In this document: in pieces, positions 1 through 8,506 of the stretch | Numbering within the stretch: the first letter of the stretch is position 1 | Layout of the letters: every line of letters begins with the position of its first letter | Assembly: GCA_017302935.1 (NCBI GenBank) | Contig: JAFLBT010000005.1 | Span: forward strand, 1-45,672 | DNA: 45,672 nucleotides | Reading direction: 5' to 3' | Origin: Flavobacteriales bacterium | GTDB taxonomy: Bacteria; Bacteroidota; Bacteroidia; Flavobacteriales; Flavobacteriaceae | Translations under genes and position numbers: made by a program | Notes under the pieces: model-generated | Database searches by the model: none | What the model saw: the letters and a program-made list of their open reading frames with translations, nothing else | What the model was told of the DNA's origin: nothing

Positions 1-585
1 CAAGGTGAAAGACCTATGGCAAATGACAACAAAACTATTGGTCGTTTCCATTTAGACGGAATTCCACCTGCACCAAGAGGTGTGCCACAAATTGAAGTAA
101 CGTTTGATATTGATGCAAACGGTATCATCAAAGTTTCTGCAACCGATAAAGGAACCGGTAAATCACATGATATTCGTATCGAAGCTTCTTCAGGATTAAC
201 ACCAGAAGAAATCGAAAGAATGAAAAAAGAAGCCGAAATCAATGCCGAGTCAGATAAGTTAGCTAAAGAAAAAGCCGATAAATTGAATGAAGCAGATAGT
301 ATGATTTTCCAAACAGAAAAACAATTGAAAGAGTTTGGTGATAAATTATCAGATGCTAACAAACAACCTATCGAAGCAGCTTTAACCGAATTGAAAGTGG
401 CTTTTGAATCCAAAGATGTTGCTGTAATTCAACCGGCATTAGACAAAATCAACGAAGCTTGGAAAAATGCTTCTGAAGAAATGTACAAAGCTCAAGCTGA
501 AGGACAAGGAGCACAGCAAGCTCAATCACAAGCTGATGCAAGTGGTGATCAAACTCAAGATGTTGATTTTGAAGAAGTGAAGTAA
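1..585 (+). CDS. dnaK: Chaperone DnaK (Hsp70), C-terminal part
   Basis: This is the 3' end of dnaK; the gene starts before the window and the frame is open from base 1. The visible part begins inside the substrate-binding domain ([14 protein letters not shown], then [13 protein letters not shown], both typical of DnaK). It continues through the helical lid and a Q/A/G-rich linker, and ends with the common DnaK tail DVDFEEVK. DnaK is the cytoplasmic ATP-dependent Hsp70 that works with DnaJ and GrpE on unfolded proteins. The ATPase domain is outside the window. A clear hairpin terminator follows. The first ATG in view, at 16, is an internal methionine and not the start. Confidence 0.97.
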   Translation, partial: QGERPMANDNKTIGRFHLDGIPPAPRGVPQIEVTFDIDANGIIKVSATDKGTGKSHDIRIEASSGLTPEEIERMKKEAEINAESDKLAKEKADKLNEADSMIFQTEKQLKEFGDKLSDANKQPIEAALTELKVAFESKDVAVIQPALDKINEAWKNASEEMYKAQAEGQGAQQAQSQADASGDQTQDVDFEEVK

Positions 586-607
586 AATTCAAATTCAGAT
601 AGTAAAG

Positions 608-640
608 AAAAGTCAGGTTTTTTGCCTGACTTTTTTTATT
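608..640 (+). terminator. Intrinsic terminator of dnaK
   Basis: AAAAGTCAGG (608-617) pairs with CCTGACTTTT (625-634) around a seven-base loop and runs into a T tract. It lies 22 bases after the dnaK stop. Confidence 0.9.
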
Positions 641-719
641 TGTTTACTTTTCTTTAAAATAAAATTATTTATCATTAAAAAATTAGTAATTTTAATAGCA
701 GATTTTTAAACTTGTTAAT

Positions 720-1397
720 ATGAAAAATCTAACGTTTTGGACTATTCTACTTTTATGTGTAGCTGTAGTAGAAATTACAGCGGAATATTTCAGGATTTTA
801 CCTTTGATTTATGTATTTAAACCATTAATTTCAATTGTTTTAATGGTTTTGTATTTTAAGAGTTCTGTAAAGAATGATCTTTTGTTTTACTTAACTATCA
901 CCACTTCTTTACTAACGAATGTGTTGTTTATACCAAATGATCTTTTTTATATTTTCATTGGTTTAGTGGTATTTATTTTTCATCGATTAATAAATATATA
1001 TTATATTATACGAGTGATGAAAATAAAAGATTTTATTCCAGTAATCTTAGCTTCTGTTCCTTTTTTCTTGATTTTTTTCTACATCTTTTTTGATACAGAT
1101 TTATTAAACGAAAAAGTGTATTACATCATGATAGTCCACAATAGTTTAATTTCGTTATTGGGAGGATTGGCACTTTCTACCTATATAATGAATGATAGTG
1201 CGGTAAGTTCTTGGTTATTGATAAGTGTTTTGTCGTTTGTTACACTGCATTTTATCATTTTCATTGAAAAATTTTATATCGATTTAAAAATTTTCAGACC
1301 GATTGCGATGAGTTTAAACGCTTTTGCTTATTACGCATTTTATCGATTCATCATTTTTGTTGAATCTAAAAAGGAAAAAAATAATGGAATACTTTAA
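720..1397 (+). CDS. Multi-pass membrane protein, YhhN/TMEM86-like
   Basis: A 225-residue protein that is almost entirely hydrophobic, with about seven or eight predicted membrane segments and short charged links (for example RVMKIKD near residue 100), ending in a Lys/Glu-rich cytoplasmic tail. The segment VFKPLISIVLMVLYF near residues 32-46 resembles the FKPL-containing helix of the YhhN family, whose eukaryotic relative TMEM86 is a lysoplasmalogenase. I infer the family from topology and this motif only, and do not claim the activity. It stands alone between dnaK and the convergent 5'-nucleotidase genes. It is strongly AT-rich, as expected for a membrane protein in this genome. Confidence 0.6.
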   Translation: MKNLTFWTILLLCVAVVEITAEYFRILPLIYVFKPLISIVLMVLYFKSSVKNDLLFYLTITTSLLTNVLFIPNDLFYIFIGLVVFIFHRLINIYYIIRVMKIKDFIPVILASVPFFLIFFYIFFDTDLLNEKVYYIMIVHNSLISLLGGLALSTYIMNDSAVSSWLLISVLSFVTLHFIIFIEKFYIDLKIFRPIAMSLNAFAYYAFYRFIIFVESKKEKNNGIL

Positions 1398-1411
1398 AAA
1401 CACATAAATAA

Positions 1412-2326
1412 CTAAACAAGGATTGATTTTCCATTGGCTACTACAGAAGAATCGTTATCAAAATAAAAATCTATTCTTCCTAAGTTAACACCAAAACATC
1501 CTACTTGATTAATCAAGACTTCTTTATCAATTGCATTTTTTGCAATTACCGGTTTATCTAAAAATGTGTGTGTGTGTCCGCCAATAATTAAATCAATATC
1601 TTGTGTTAATTCAGCTAGTTTTAGATCACAAATTTTATTGGGTTCATTTTTATAAGCGTATCCTAAATGTGATAAACATATAATTAAATCACACTTTTCT
1701 ACTTTTTTTAAAATACGAACCATTTCTTTTGATATTTCTACCGGATCTAAATAAACGGTTTCTTTATACATTTTTTTGTCTACCAGCCCTGCTAGTTCAA
1801 CACCTAAACCAAAAACACCAATTTTAATACCGTTTTTTATAAAAATATGATAAGGTTTTACAAAAGGATGCATAATAGTGTTTTTAAAATCATAATTAGC
1901 CGATAATATCTGGAATTTAGCATGTTGCATTTGGGCAGCTAATCCATCAATTCCATTATCGAATTCGTGGTTTCCAATGGTTGTTGCTTCATAACCCATT
2001 TTTGACATCAATTTGAATTCTAATTCTCCTCCATAATAATTATAATAGGGAGTACCTTGAAAACTGTCTCCGGCATCCAACAATAAAACATTTGGATTTT
2101 CTTTTTTAATTTGTTCAATCAGTTTTGCACGTTGAACCACTCCACCCATTCCTGGATATTTTGGGTGGTTTGCCGGAAAAGCATCAATATGACTGTGCAC
2201 ATCGTTAGTATGCAAAATGGTAAGTTTTTTGGTTTTTAGGGTGTCGAAACTACTCAAAGAAAGTCCACCCAAACCAACTAATGTTGAACTTGCTAACGTG
2301 TTTTTAAGAAAATCTCTTCTTTTCAT
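1412..2326 (-). CDS. 5'-nucleotidase metallophosphatase domain protein (Tat-type signal)
   Basis: Carries only the N-terminal half of a UshA-type 5'-nucleotidase. The dimetal calcineurin-like motifs are in order: HTNDVHSH, LLDAGDSFQG, IGNHEFDNG, LSHLGY and GGHTHTFL. The N-terminus MKRRDFLKNTLASSTLVGLGG reads as a twin-arginine signal, so the enzyme should be folded in the cytoplasm and exported. At 304 residues it lacks the nucleoside-binding C-terminal domain, which is encoded by the gene immediately upstream (one base between that stop and this start). The two products probably form one periplasmic nucleotide-hydrolysing enzyme. The pair is convergent with the membrane protein at 720-1397. 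Confidence 0.88.
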   Translation of the reverse strand: MKRRDFLKNTLASSTLVGLGGLSLSSFDTLKTKKLTILHTNDVHSHIDAFPANHPKYPGMGGVVQRAKLIEQIKKENPNVLLLDAGDSFQGTPYYNYYGGELEFKLMSKMGYEATTIGNHEFDNGIDGLAAQMQHAKFQILSANYDFKNTIMHPFVKPYHIFIKNGIKIGVFGLGVELAGLVDKKMYKETVYLDPVEISKEMVRILKKVEKCDLIICLSHLGYAYKNEPNKICDLKLAELTQDIDLIIGGHTHTFLDKPVIAKNAIDKEVLINQVGCFGVNLGRIDFYFDNDSSVVANGKSILV

Positions 2327-2327
2327 T

Positions 2328-3107
2328 TTATTCTACAATTATTCTTGGTTTAGGTGAAATTTCAAGTGTATCCACTTTTTTAAAATAATCAATTAACAAG
2401 TTTCTGATTTTATATTCTAAATCAAAAAACCGAATATTCTCTTTAAAAAAAACCATATTATCACCACCATTTGCTAAATAATCTGAGGTTGCCACATAAT
2501 ATGTTTTATCGTCTTCCAAAAGTTGGTTTTGAATGGAAATCGATTTAATTTGAAGTTGTTTGTCCAATATTAATTCCATGCCACTTAGAGGATGTGGTTT
2601 TTTTTCTACCAATAAATAATAAACTATTTCACGTATGGTTTTTCCTTTTAAAGCTAATACAACCATATTGTTTTCAAAAGGCATCACTTCAAATGCGGTT
2701 CGGGTAGTTACATTTCCCATAGGAATGATCGAACGAATTCCACCATGATTAAGCAAACAAATATCAATTGATTTTCCGTATCGTTTTTCAAAGATTATAT
2801 TACTTTCTTTCATGCAAACATCGGCCATAAAATTACCAATATTGGTTTGCCATTCACCTTTGCTTTTATCTAACGTTTCCGGGCAATAGGCTAAAATACT
2901 GTCCAAATCTTTGTTGATGTGTGAGCGATATGGTGCAATAAATGCATCTAAAGTGGAATGGTCTTCTTGAAGATTTACAATCGGAATTTGTTTTCCTTCA
3001 ACTTTATAATTGTGATAAGAAGTTTTGCAACCCAACAATAAAAGGAACAAAAATGTAAAAACGGTTAAATGTTTTATAAAATTGATTTTGTTTTTGAGAA
3101 TTCGCAT
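2328..3107 (-). CDS. 5'-nucleotidase C-terminal domain lipoprotein
   Basis: Contains the substrate-binding C-terminal domain of 5'-nucleotidase: NIGNFMADVCM, LNHGGIRS, the PFENNMVV segment and SDYLANGGDNM, which in UshA positions the nucleobase and ribose. The N-terminus is a long hydrophobic signal ending in a lipobox (LLLLGC), so the mature protein should be a lipoprotein of 230-odd residues. It is the first gene of a two-gene unit with the metallophosphatase protein at 1412-2326. Because the two halves use different export signals (lipoprotein and Tat) and are in reverse domain order, this is a genuine split and not a frameshifted single gene. Substrate specificity cannot be read from the sequence. 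Confidence 0.85.
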   Translation of the reverse strand: MRILKNKINFIKHLTVFTFLFLLLLGCKTSYHNYKVEGKQIPIVNLQEDHSTLDAFIAPYRSHINKDLDSILAYCPETLDKSKGEWQTNIGNFMADVCMKESNIIFEKRYGKSIDICLLNHGGIRSIIPMGNVTTRTAFEVMPFENNMVVLALKGKTIREIVYYLLVEKKPHPLSGMELILDKQLQIKSISIQNQLLEDDKTYYVATSDYLANGGDNMVFFKENIRFFDLEYKIRNLLIDYFKKVDTLEISPKPRIIVE

Positions 3108-3128
3108 TAAATAATAACTTTAATTCAA

Positions 3129-3136
3129 TAAATTTG
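3129..3136 (+). promoter_or_regulatory. Candidate -7 box (TAAATTTG) for the DUF6913-dapA unit
   Basis: Matches the Bacteroidota TAnnTTTG element 19 bases before the ATG at 3156. No good TTG lies at the expected upstream distance, so support is partial. Confidence 0.45.
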
Positions 3137-3155
3137 TATTTTAAGTAAAGGTACA

Positions 3156-3674
3156 ATGTTTTTAAAGTTTTTCAAGAATTTATCCGCAAAAAGAATCGTT
3201 AAAAAAAAGGCATTAAATGTTACAACCGACATTTCGCCTAATCGAATTCAAACAGTTGGTGTTTTGATTGATGAAACCTATTTTGAACACAAACATGATT
3301 TTATAAAACTATTAGTAGAATATGGTTTTTTGCCGGAAAACATAAGTGTTTTAGCATATAAAAAAGCGTATAGAAAAAAGGAAGAAATTAATTATCCACA
3401 TTTCAGTAAAAAAGATGTCTCTTGGATGGGAAGCATTGACAAAGAAGATGTAGTGTATTTTAAAGCTCAACCGTTTGATTTGTTAATCAATTATTATGAT
3501 TTGAAAAAAACACCTTTGGTCATTGTCACTCATGGTTCAAAAGCAAATTTTAAAGTAGGTTTTTCCTCTGTTGACAAAAGGTTAAATCACTTTATGATTG
3601 ATACAAAAGTGGAAAATTTTCAACTTTTTACCGAAGAATTATTTAAATATTTAAGAATACTTAACAAAATATAA
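3156..3674 (+). CDS. DUF6913 family protein
   Basis: A 172-residue cytoplasmic protein with a basic N-terminus ([14 protein letters not shown]). It then has an alternating strand/helix pattern including [24 protein letters not shown] and [17 protein letters not shown] recognise it as the small DUF6913 family found in Flavobacteriaceae next to dapA; no function is established. The stop is followed two bases later by the dapA start, so the genes are cotranscribed. The promoter-like box TAAATTTG at 3129-3136 is a plausible start signal for this unit. Confidence 0.7.
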   Translation: MFLKFFKNLSAKRIVKKKALNVTTDISPNRIQTVGVLIDETYFEHKHDFIKLLVEYGFLPENISVLAYKKAYRKKEEINYPHFSKKDVSWMGSIDKEDVVYFKAQPFDLLINYYDLKKTPLVIVTHGSKANFKVGFSSVDKRLNHFMIDTKVENFQLFTEELFKYLRILNKI

Positions 3675-3675
3675 T

Positions 3676-4557
3676 ATGCAATCATTAATTGGAACGGGTG
3701 TGGCACTTGTAACTCCGTTCAAAAAAGATTTTTCTGTTGATACTGAGGCGTTAACCAGAATAGTAAATTTTCAAATTGATAATGGAATAGACTATTTGGT
3801 AGTTTTAGGAACAACGGCTGAAAGTGCAACCCTAACCAGTGCGGAAAAAGAATTGGTCATACAAACGGTAATTGAGGCAAACAAAAATCGCCTTCCTTTA
3901 GTTTTAGGAGTAGGAGGGAACAACACGCTTCAAGTGGTTGAAGAATTAAAAACTAGAAATTTAAATGATTTTGTTGCCGTACTTTCGGTATCACCTTATT
4001 ATAATAAGCCATCTCAAGAAGGAATTTATCAGCATTTTAAGGCAATTTCAGAAGCATCGCCTTTACCGATTATTTTATATAATGTTCCAGGTAGAACATC
4101 TAGTAATATGTTGCCATCTACTGTAATTCGTTTAGCGAATGATTTTAAAAACATAGTAGCCATTAAAGAAGCAGCAGGTGATATTGTTCAAGCGATGAAA
4201 TTGATTCAACATAAACCAAAAGATTTTCTTGTGATTTCCGGAGATGATATGGTAACTTTGCCAATGGTTTTAGCCGGTGGTGCAGGGGTTATTTCGGTAA
4301 TTGGCGAAGGTTTTCCAAAGCAATTTTCAGATATGGTTCGCTTAGGTTTGAATAGAAAGGTAGATGAAGCATATACATTACATTATCAACTTGCAGATGC
4401 AATAGATATGATTTTTGAACAAGGCAATCCGGCAGGAATAAAAGAAGTATTCAAATCAATAGGTTTGTGTGAAAATGTGGTTCGGTTACCATTAGTAAAT
4501 GTAAATGAAGATTTAGCAAATAGAATATATCAATTTGTAAAAAAAGTAAATAATTAA
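3676..4557 (+). CDS. dapA: 4-hydroxy-tetrahydrodipicolinate synthase
   Basis: Condenses pyruvate with aspartate-4-semialdehyde in the first committed step of lysine and diaminopimelate synthesis. At 293 residues it has normal family length. Visible landmarks are the N-terminal [10 protein letters not shown], the pyruvate-binding loop GTTAES (45-50; GTTGES in most members), the tyrosine of SPYYNKP (about 108), the YNVPGRT loop (Y135) and the Schiff-base lysine in VAIKEAAGD (K164). It lies two bases downstream of the DUF6913 gene and is followed after 15 bases by ferritin, so all three probably share a transcript. Confidence 0.96.
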   Translation: MQSLIGTGVALVTPFKKDFSVDTEALTRIVNFQIDNGIDYLVVLGTTAESATLTSAEKELVIQTVIEANKNRLPLVLGVGGNNTLQVVEELKTRNLNDFVAVLSVSPYYNKPSQEGIYQHFKAISEASPLPIILYNVPGRTSSNMLPSTVIRLANDFKNIVAIKEAAGDIVQAMKLIQHKPKDFLVISGDDMVTLPMVLAGGAGVISVIGEGFPKQFSDMVRLGLNRKVDEAYTLHYQLADAIDMIFEQGNPAGIKEVFKSIGLCENVVRLPLVNVNEDLANRIYQFVKKVNN

Positions 4558-4572
4558 ATTAAAAAAAAGAAT

Positions 4573-5085
4573 ATGTTATCGAAAAAAGTATTAGAAGCAT
4601 TAAATGCTCAAATAAAAATGGAAGGAGATTCGTCTCAAGTATATTTAGCCATGGCTTCTTGGGCAGAAGTACAAGGATTTGAAGGCATTTCAACTTTTAT
4701 GTATAATCAATCTGATGAGGAAAGAATGCACATGTTGAAATTAATCAAATATGTAAACCAAAGAGGAGGAGAAGCAAAAGTTGGTGCAACATTAGAACCT
4801 AAATTAGATTTGTCAAATTATAAAGCATTGTTCAAACAATTGCTCGAACATGAAATTAAAGTGTCTAATAGTATCAATGATTTAGTTGGGATTACATTAG
4901 ACGAAAGAGATTTTGCTACGCATAACTTTTTGCAATGGTATGTGGCTGAGCAAATTGAAGAGGAAGCCAATGCAAGATATATATTAGATAAAATAAATTT
5001 AATTGGTGATGACAAAGGAGGATTGTACTTATTTGACAATGAAATGAAAAATTTCGTCAGTCCGGTAGCTCCACCAACAAAATAA
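4573..5085 (+). CDS. ftnA: Non-haem ferritin
   Basis: A 170-residue four-helix ferritin that stores iron in a 24-subunit shell. All ferroxidase-centre residues known from E. coli FtnA are present at the same positions: E17, E50, H53, E94, Q127 and E130, with Y24 nearby. This supports an active iron-oxidising enzyme and not a mini-ferritin/Dps. No signal peptide is seen, so it is cytoplasmic. It is last in the DUF6913-dapA-ferritin unit and a hairpin terminator follows 15 bases after the stop. Confidence 0.94.
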   Translation: MLSKKVLEALNAQIKMEGDSSQVYLAMASWAEVQGFEGISTFMYNQSDEERMHMLKLIKYVNQRGGEAKVGATLEPKLDLSNYKALFKQLLEHEIKVSNSINDLVGITLDERDFATHNFLQWYVAEQIEEEANARYILDKINLIGDDKGGLYLFDNEMKNFVSPVAPPTK

Positions 5086-5100
5086 TGTTAATCTAAACAT

Positions 5101-5137
5101 AAAAGATGCTTTTAATAGAGCATCTTTTTGTTTTTTT
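5101..5137 (+). terminator. Intrinsic terminator after ferritin
   Basis: AAAAGATGCT (5101-5110) pairs with AGCATCTTTT (5119-5128) around an eight-base loop, followed by T-rich sequence. Confidence 0.88.
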
Positions 5138-5165
5138 ACACCGATTTCAGAGGATAAAAAAAATG

Positions 5166-5196
5166 TTTTGTAGTCTGTAATTAATAACTAAATTTG
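5166..5196 (+). promoter_or_regulatory. Bacteroidota promoter of the bamD-recN cluster
   Basis: TTTTG at 5166-5170, an 18-base spacer and TAAATTTG at 5189-5196 match the Bacteroidota -33/-7 consensus. It gives an untranslated leader of about 50 bases, which contains a small hairpin (ATGCT 5211-5215 with AGCAT 5221-5225). Confidence 0.75.
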
Positions 5197-5251
5197 CAGT
5201 TCGTTTTTTGATGCTGAATTAGCATTAAAATCAATTACTAAAATTCATCAG

Positions 5252-6046
5252 ATGAATAAGTTTTATACGTTATCTTTATTATTTATTGTGCTTGTATCTT
5301 GCACTCCTTATCAGAAAGCACTTAAAAGTGAAGATATGGGAGTAAAATATAGTGTTGCTGAGGAAAAATACAACAGCGGTAAATATAATAAAGCGATACG
5401 ATTATTTGAGCAAATGGCTCCTTCATACAGAGGTAAACCACAAGCAGAGAAAATGTTTTACATGTTTGCTCAAAGTTATTATAAAACCAATCAATATTAT
5501 TTGGCTGGTTATCAGTTTGAAAGTTTTGCTAATTCCTATCCAAAAAGTGAAAAATTAGAAGAATGTGCTTATTTAGGTGCGTTTTGCTACTCAAAGCTTT
5601 CTCCAAGATATTCATTAGATCAAACAGATACGCACAAAGCAATTGATAAAATGCAAGCATTTATCGATAATTATCCTGAGTCAACGTATATGTCTGAAGC
5701 AAATGTTATTGTTAAAGAGCTTAGAGAAAAAGTGGAAAAGAAAGCATTTGAAATTGCTAAACAATACAATACAATTTATGATTATAAATCGGCTTTGATT
5801 GCATTAGAAAATTTTATTGCAGATTATCCTGGAACTCCATATAGAGATGCTGCTTTATATTACAAAATTGATTCGGCTTATCATTTGGCCATAAATAGCG
5901 TTCCTGAAAAAGTGAAAGAACGTTTGTTAAACGCCAAGGAAGCATATGAAAAATTTACTCGAATGAGTAATACAAAAGAATACACAGAAAAAGCCGACGA
6001 TTTGATGGCAAAAATTAATGAAAATTTACAACAATATTCTAAATAG
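5252..6046 (+). CDS. bamD: Outer membrane assembly lipoprotein BamD
   Basis: BamD is the essential lipoprotein partner of BamA in outer-membrane beta-barrel insertion. The 264-residue product has a short signal with lipobox (LFIVLVSC) and then TPR-like helical repeats typical of BamD: AEEKYNSGKYNKAIRLFEQM, AEKMFYMFAQSYYKTNQYYLAGYQF and later KSALIALENFIADYPGTPY. It heads a compact plus-strand cluster with only nine bases to the next gene. It should be anchored at the inner leaflet of the outer membrane. Confidence 0.93.
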   Translation: MNKFYTLSLLFIVLVSCTPYQKALKSEDMGVKYSVAEEKYNSGKYNKAIRLFEQMAPSYRGKPQAEKMFYMFAQSYYKTNQYYLAGYQFESFANSYPKSEKLEECAYLGAFCYSKLSPRYSLDQTDTHKAIDKMQAFIDNYPESTYMSEANVIVKELREKVEKKAFEIAKQYNTIYDYKSALIALENFIADYPGTPYRDAALYYKIDSAYHLAINSVPEKVKERLLNAKEAYEKFTRMSNTKEYTEKADDLMAKINENLQQYSK

Positions 6047-6054
6047 AAGATAGC

Positions 6055-6372
6055 ATGGATTTAAAGAAAACAACAGCTCCTGTAAACACAATTACGTATG
6101 ACAAAAGACTTGTAGAGGAAAATACGGGTAATGTGTATGAAGCAATTACGATTATTGCCAAAAGAGCAAACCAAATTAACTCCGAGATTAAAAAAGAATT
6201 AATCGAGAAGTTAGATGAATTTGCTACTTATAATGATAGTTTAGAAGAAATCTTTGAAAACAAAGAACAAATTGAAGTTTCTAAATTCTATGAAAAATTA
6301 CCTAAACCACACGCTCTTGCTGTACAAGAATGGTTAGAAGGTAAAATTTATCACAGAGATACTACAAAATAA
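6055..6372 (+). CDS. RNA polymerase Rpb6/omega-like subunit
   Basis: A 105-residue protein located, as in other Bacteroidota, between bamD and coaBC. The segment NVYEAITIIAKRANQI resembles the helix by which omega/Rpb6 clamps the beta-prime subunit of RNA polymerase. The remainder is charged and helical, with LPKPHALAVQEWLEGKIYHR near the end. Bacteroidota annotate this family as RNA polymerase Rpb6 in place of a standard rpoZ. Role: assembly and stability of core RNA polymerase, inferred from family and position. It is five bases upstream of coaBC. Confidence 0.82.
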   Translation: MDLKKTTAPVNTITYDKRLVEENTGNVYEAITIIAKRANQINSEIKKELIEKLDEFATYNDSLEEIFENKEQIEVSKFYEKLPKPHALAVQEWLEGKIYHRDTTK

Positions 6373-6377
6373 AACCT

Positions 6378-7574
6378 ATGTCAGTTTTAAAAGGTAAAAA
6401 AATACTACTGGGAGTTACCGGTGGAATAGCCGCTTATAAAACTGCAAATTTGGTTAGACTTTTTATAAAGGCAGGTGCTGATGTCCAAGTGGTCATGACA
6501 CCTGCCTCTAAAGATTTTGTGACCCCCTTAACTTTATCTACACTTTCTAAAAGACCTGTTTTTTCGACTTTTTATACTGAAGAAGAAAATGAGCTTTGGA
6601 ACAATCATGTAGAATTAGCTCTTTGGGCTGATTTAATGATTATTGCTCCGGCAACCGCTAATACGTTGTCAAAAATGGCCAACGGTAATTGTGATAATTT
6701 GTTGATGGCCGTTTATCTTTCTGCAAAATGTCCGGTTTACTATGCTCCTGCTATGGATTTGGATATGTATAAACACCCAACTTCTATTGATAATTTTCAT
6801 AAGCTCCAATTGTTTGGAAATATAATGATTCCCGCTGAAAGTGGGGAACTAGCAAGCGGATTGTCAGGTGAAGGAAGGATGGCAAAACCTGAAAATATTT
6901 TGGATTTTTTAGAAAATGATTTAAGTAGTAAATTGCCATTAAATGGAAAAAAAATACTGATTACAGCCGGACCAACATACGAACCTATAGACCCAGTACG
7001 TTTTATAGGAAATCATTCTTCAGGAAAAATGGGATATGATTTAGCATTGGAAGCTGCAAATCGAGGAGCAGAAGTTATTTTAATTAGTGGTCCTTCACAT
7101 TTGAACATTCAACATTCAAATGTAGAATTGATTAGAGTAACAACCGCTGAAGAAATGTTTGAAGCATGTCATCGGTATTATGATGAGGTAGACGTTGCAA
7201 TTGCAGCAGCTGCGGTTGCTGATTATCGTCCAAAATCAGCAGCCAATCAAAAAATAAAAAAGACAGAAGAGGCTTTTTCAATTGAATTAGAAAAAACCAA
7301 AGATATTTTGGCTTCATTAGGTGAACAAAAGAAAAATCAATTTTTAATTGGTTTTGCCTTGGAAACTGAAAATGAAATTGAAAATGCAAAGTTGAAAATT
7401 CAGAAAAAAAACTTAGATTTGATTGTTTTAAATTCGCTCAACGATGAAGGAGCTGGATTTGGAAAATCAACCAATAAGATTACGTTTATTGATAAATCAT
7501 TTCAAATCAATCCGATGCCACTAAAATCTAAAGAAGAAGTAGCAAAAGATATTTTGGATAAAATAATATTTTAA
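6378..7574 (+). CDS. coaBC: Bifunctional phosphopantothenoylcysteine decarboxylase/phosphopantothenate-cysteine ligase
   Basis: Catalyses two successive steps of coenzyme A synthesis: ligation of cysteine to 4'-phosphopantothenate, then FMN-dependent decarboxylation. The N-terminal CoaC half (about 1-180) starts with GKKILLGVTGGIAAYK and contains the histidine region NNHVELALWAD, APATANTLSKMANG and the PAMDLDMY segment. The CoaB half begins near residue 190 with GKKILITAGPTYEPID and NHSSGKMG and includes the AAAVADYRP motif. At 398 residues it has normal fused length. It is tightly packed between the Rpb6-like gene and porD (one base between this stop and the next start). Confidence 0.96.
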   Translation: MSVLKGKKILLGVTGGIAAYKTANLVRLFIKAGADVQVVMTPASKDFVTPLTLSTLSKRPVFSTFYTEEENELWNNHVELALWADLMIIAPATANTLSKMANGNCDNLLMAVYLSAKCPVYYAPAMDLDMYKHPTSIDNFHKLQLFGNIMIPAESGELASGLSGEGRMAKPENILDFLENDLSSKLPLNGKKILITAGPTYEPIDPVRFIGNHSSGKMGYDLALEAANRGAEVILISGPSHLNIQHSNVELIRVTTAEEMFEACHRYYDEVDVAIAAAAVADYRPKSAANQKIKKTEEAFSIELEKTKDILASLGEQKKNQFLIGFALETENEIENAKLKIQKKNLDLIVLNSLNDEGAGFGKSTNKITFIDKSFQINPMPLKSKEEVAKDILDKIIF

Positions 7575-7575
7575 A

Positions 7576-8463
7576 ATGAATAAAGTTTTCACTTTCTTGT
7601 TTTTAGCATTGCTTTTAGAAGGAAAAGCACAAGAATTAAGTGCTGTTGTAACCATAAATTCTGATAAAGTTACTACAGTAAATCCGCAAGTTTTTAAAAC
7701 ATTGCAGACCTCACTTAATGATTTTATAAACAAAACAAAATGGACTACTCAAACGGTAGAACAAAACGAAAGAATTGAATGTTCGTTTTTTATCAATATT
7801 TCGGAAGTAAATAATACGAATTTTGCCGCTACACTTCAAGTGCAAGCTTCTCGACCGGTTTTTAATTCCATTTACAGCACTCCTATTTTGAATATTAATG
7901 ATAAAGATTTTTCCTTCAGATATTTAGAATTTGAAAGTTTAAATTATAATCCTAATTCTTTTGATTCCAATTTAATTGCAATGATTGCCTTTTATAGTTA
8001 TATGATTTTGGCTTATGATGCAGATTCATTTGAGTTTAGAGGTGGAGATCAATATTTAGATATGGCTCAAAATGTTGTAAATTTAGCTCAAGGTTCAGGA
8101 TATAAAGGTTGGGCCCAAGCAGATGGTTTGCTAAATCGTTATTTTTTGGCAAATGATATGATTTCTTCTACTTTTGATCCGGTTCGTCAAGCATTTTTTG
8201 AATACCATACCAGTGGATTAGATAAGATGGCAAATGATGTAAAAAAAGGAAAAGAAAACGTTAAAGAGGCTCTTTCAACCTTGTTCAAGATTCACAGAAT
8301 ACGACCAAATGCGTATTTAACAAGAGTCTTTTTTGATGCAAAATCAGATGAAATTTTATCCATTTTTAGTGGTGGACCAAATGTTGATTTGGTTGATTTA
8401 ACCGATAATTTAAATCGAGTTTCGCCTACAAATTCCATTAAGTGGAATCAAATTAAGAACTAA
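7576..8463 (+). CDS. porD: Type IX secretion system protein PorD (DUF4835)
   Basis: A 295-residue exported protein (signal MNKVFTFLFLALLLEGKAQ) with features of the DUF4835/PorD family: an early NERIECSFFINISE segment, ARPVFNS-like text (ASRPVFNSIYSTPILNIND), then FRYLEFESLNYNPNSFDSNL and FRGGDQYLDMAQNVVNLAQ. PorD is needed for type IX secretion in Porphyromonas and is conserved in Flavobacteriaceae directly after coaBC; its exact mechanism is not settled. The position between coaBC and recN supports the call. The window also encodes two likely T9SS cargoes (11105-13567 and 27303-28583). Confidence 0.85.
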   Translation: MNKVFTFLFLALLLEGKAQELSAVVTINSDKVTTVNPQVFKTLQTSLNDFINKTKWTTQTVEQNERIECSFFINISEVNNTNFAATLQVQASRPVFNSIYSTPILNINDKDFSFRYLEFESLNYNPNSFDSNLIAMIAFYSYMILAYDADSFEFRGGDQYLDMAQNVVNLAQGSGYKGWAQADGLLNRYFLANDMISSTFDPVRQAFFEYHTSGLDKMANDVKKGKENVKEALSTLFKIHRIRPNAYLTRVFFDAKSDEILSIFSGGPNVDLVDLTDNLNRVSPTNSIKWNQIKN

Positions 8464-8506
8464 TTTTTTAGTAGAATAATTTTCATAATCAAACCTTTTT
8501 TTGTTA

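Noticed and set aside
1412..3107. Frameshifted single 5'-nucleotidase gene
   Set aside because: Domain order is reversed and both parts carry their own export signal and start, so it is a true split.
8501..8506. TTG start for recN
   Set aside because: The ATG at 8507 gives the family's normal N-terminus; TTG would add two residues without support.
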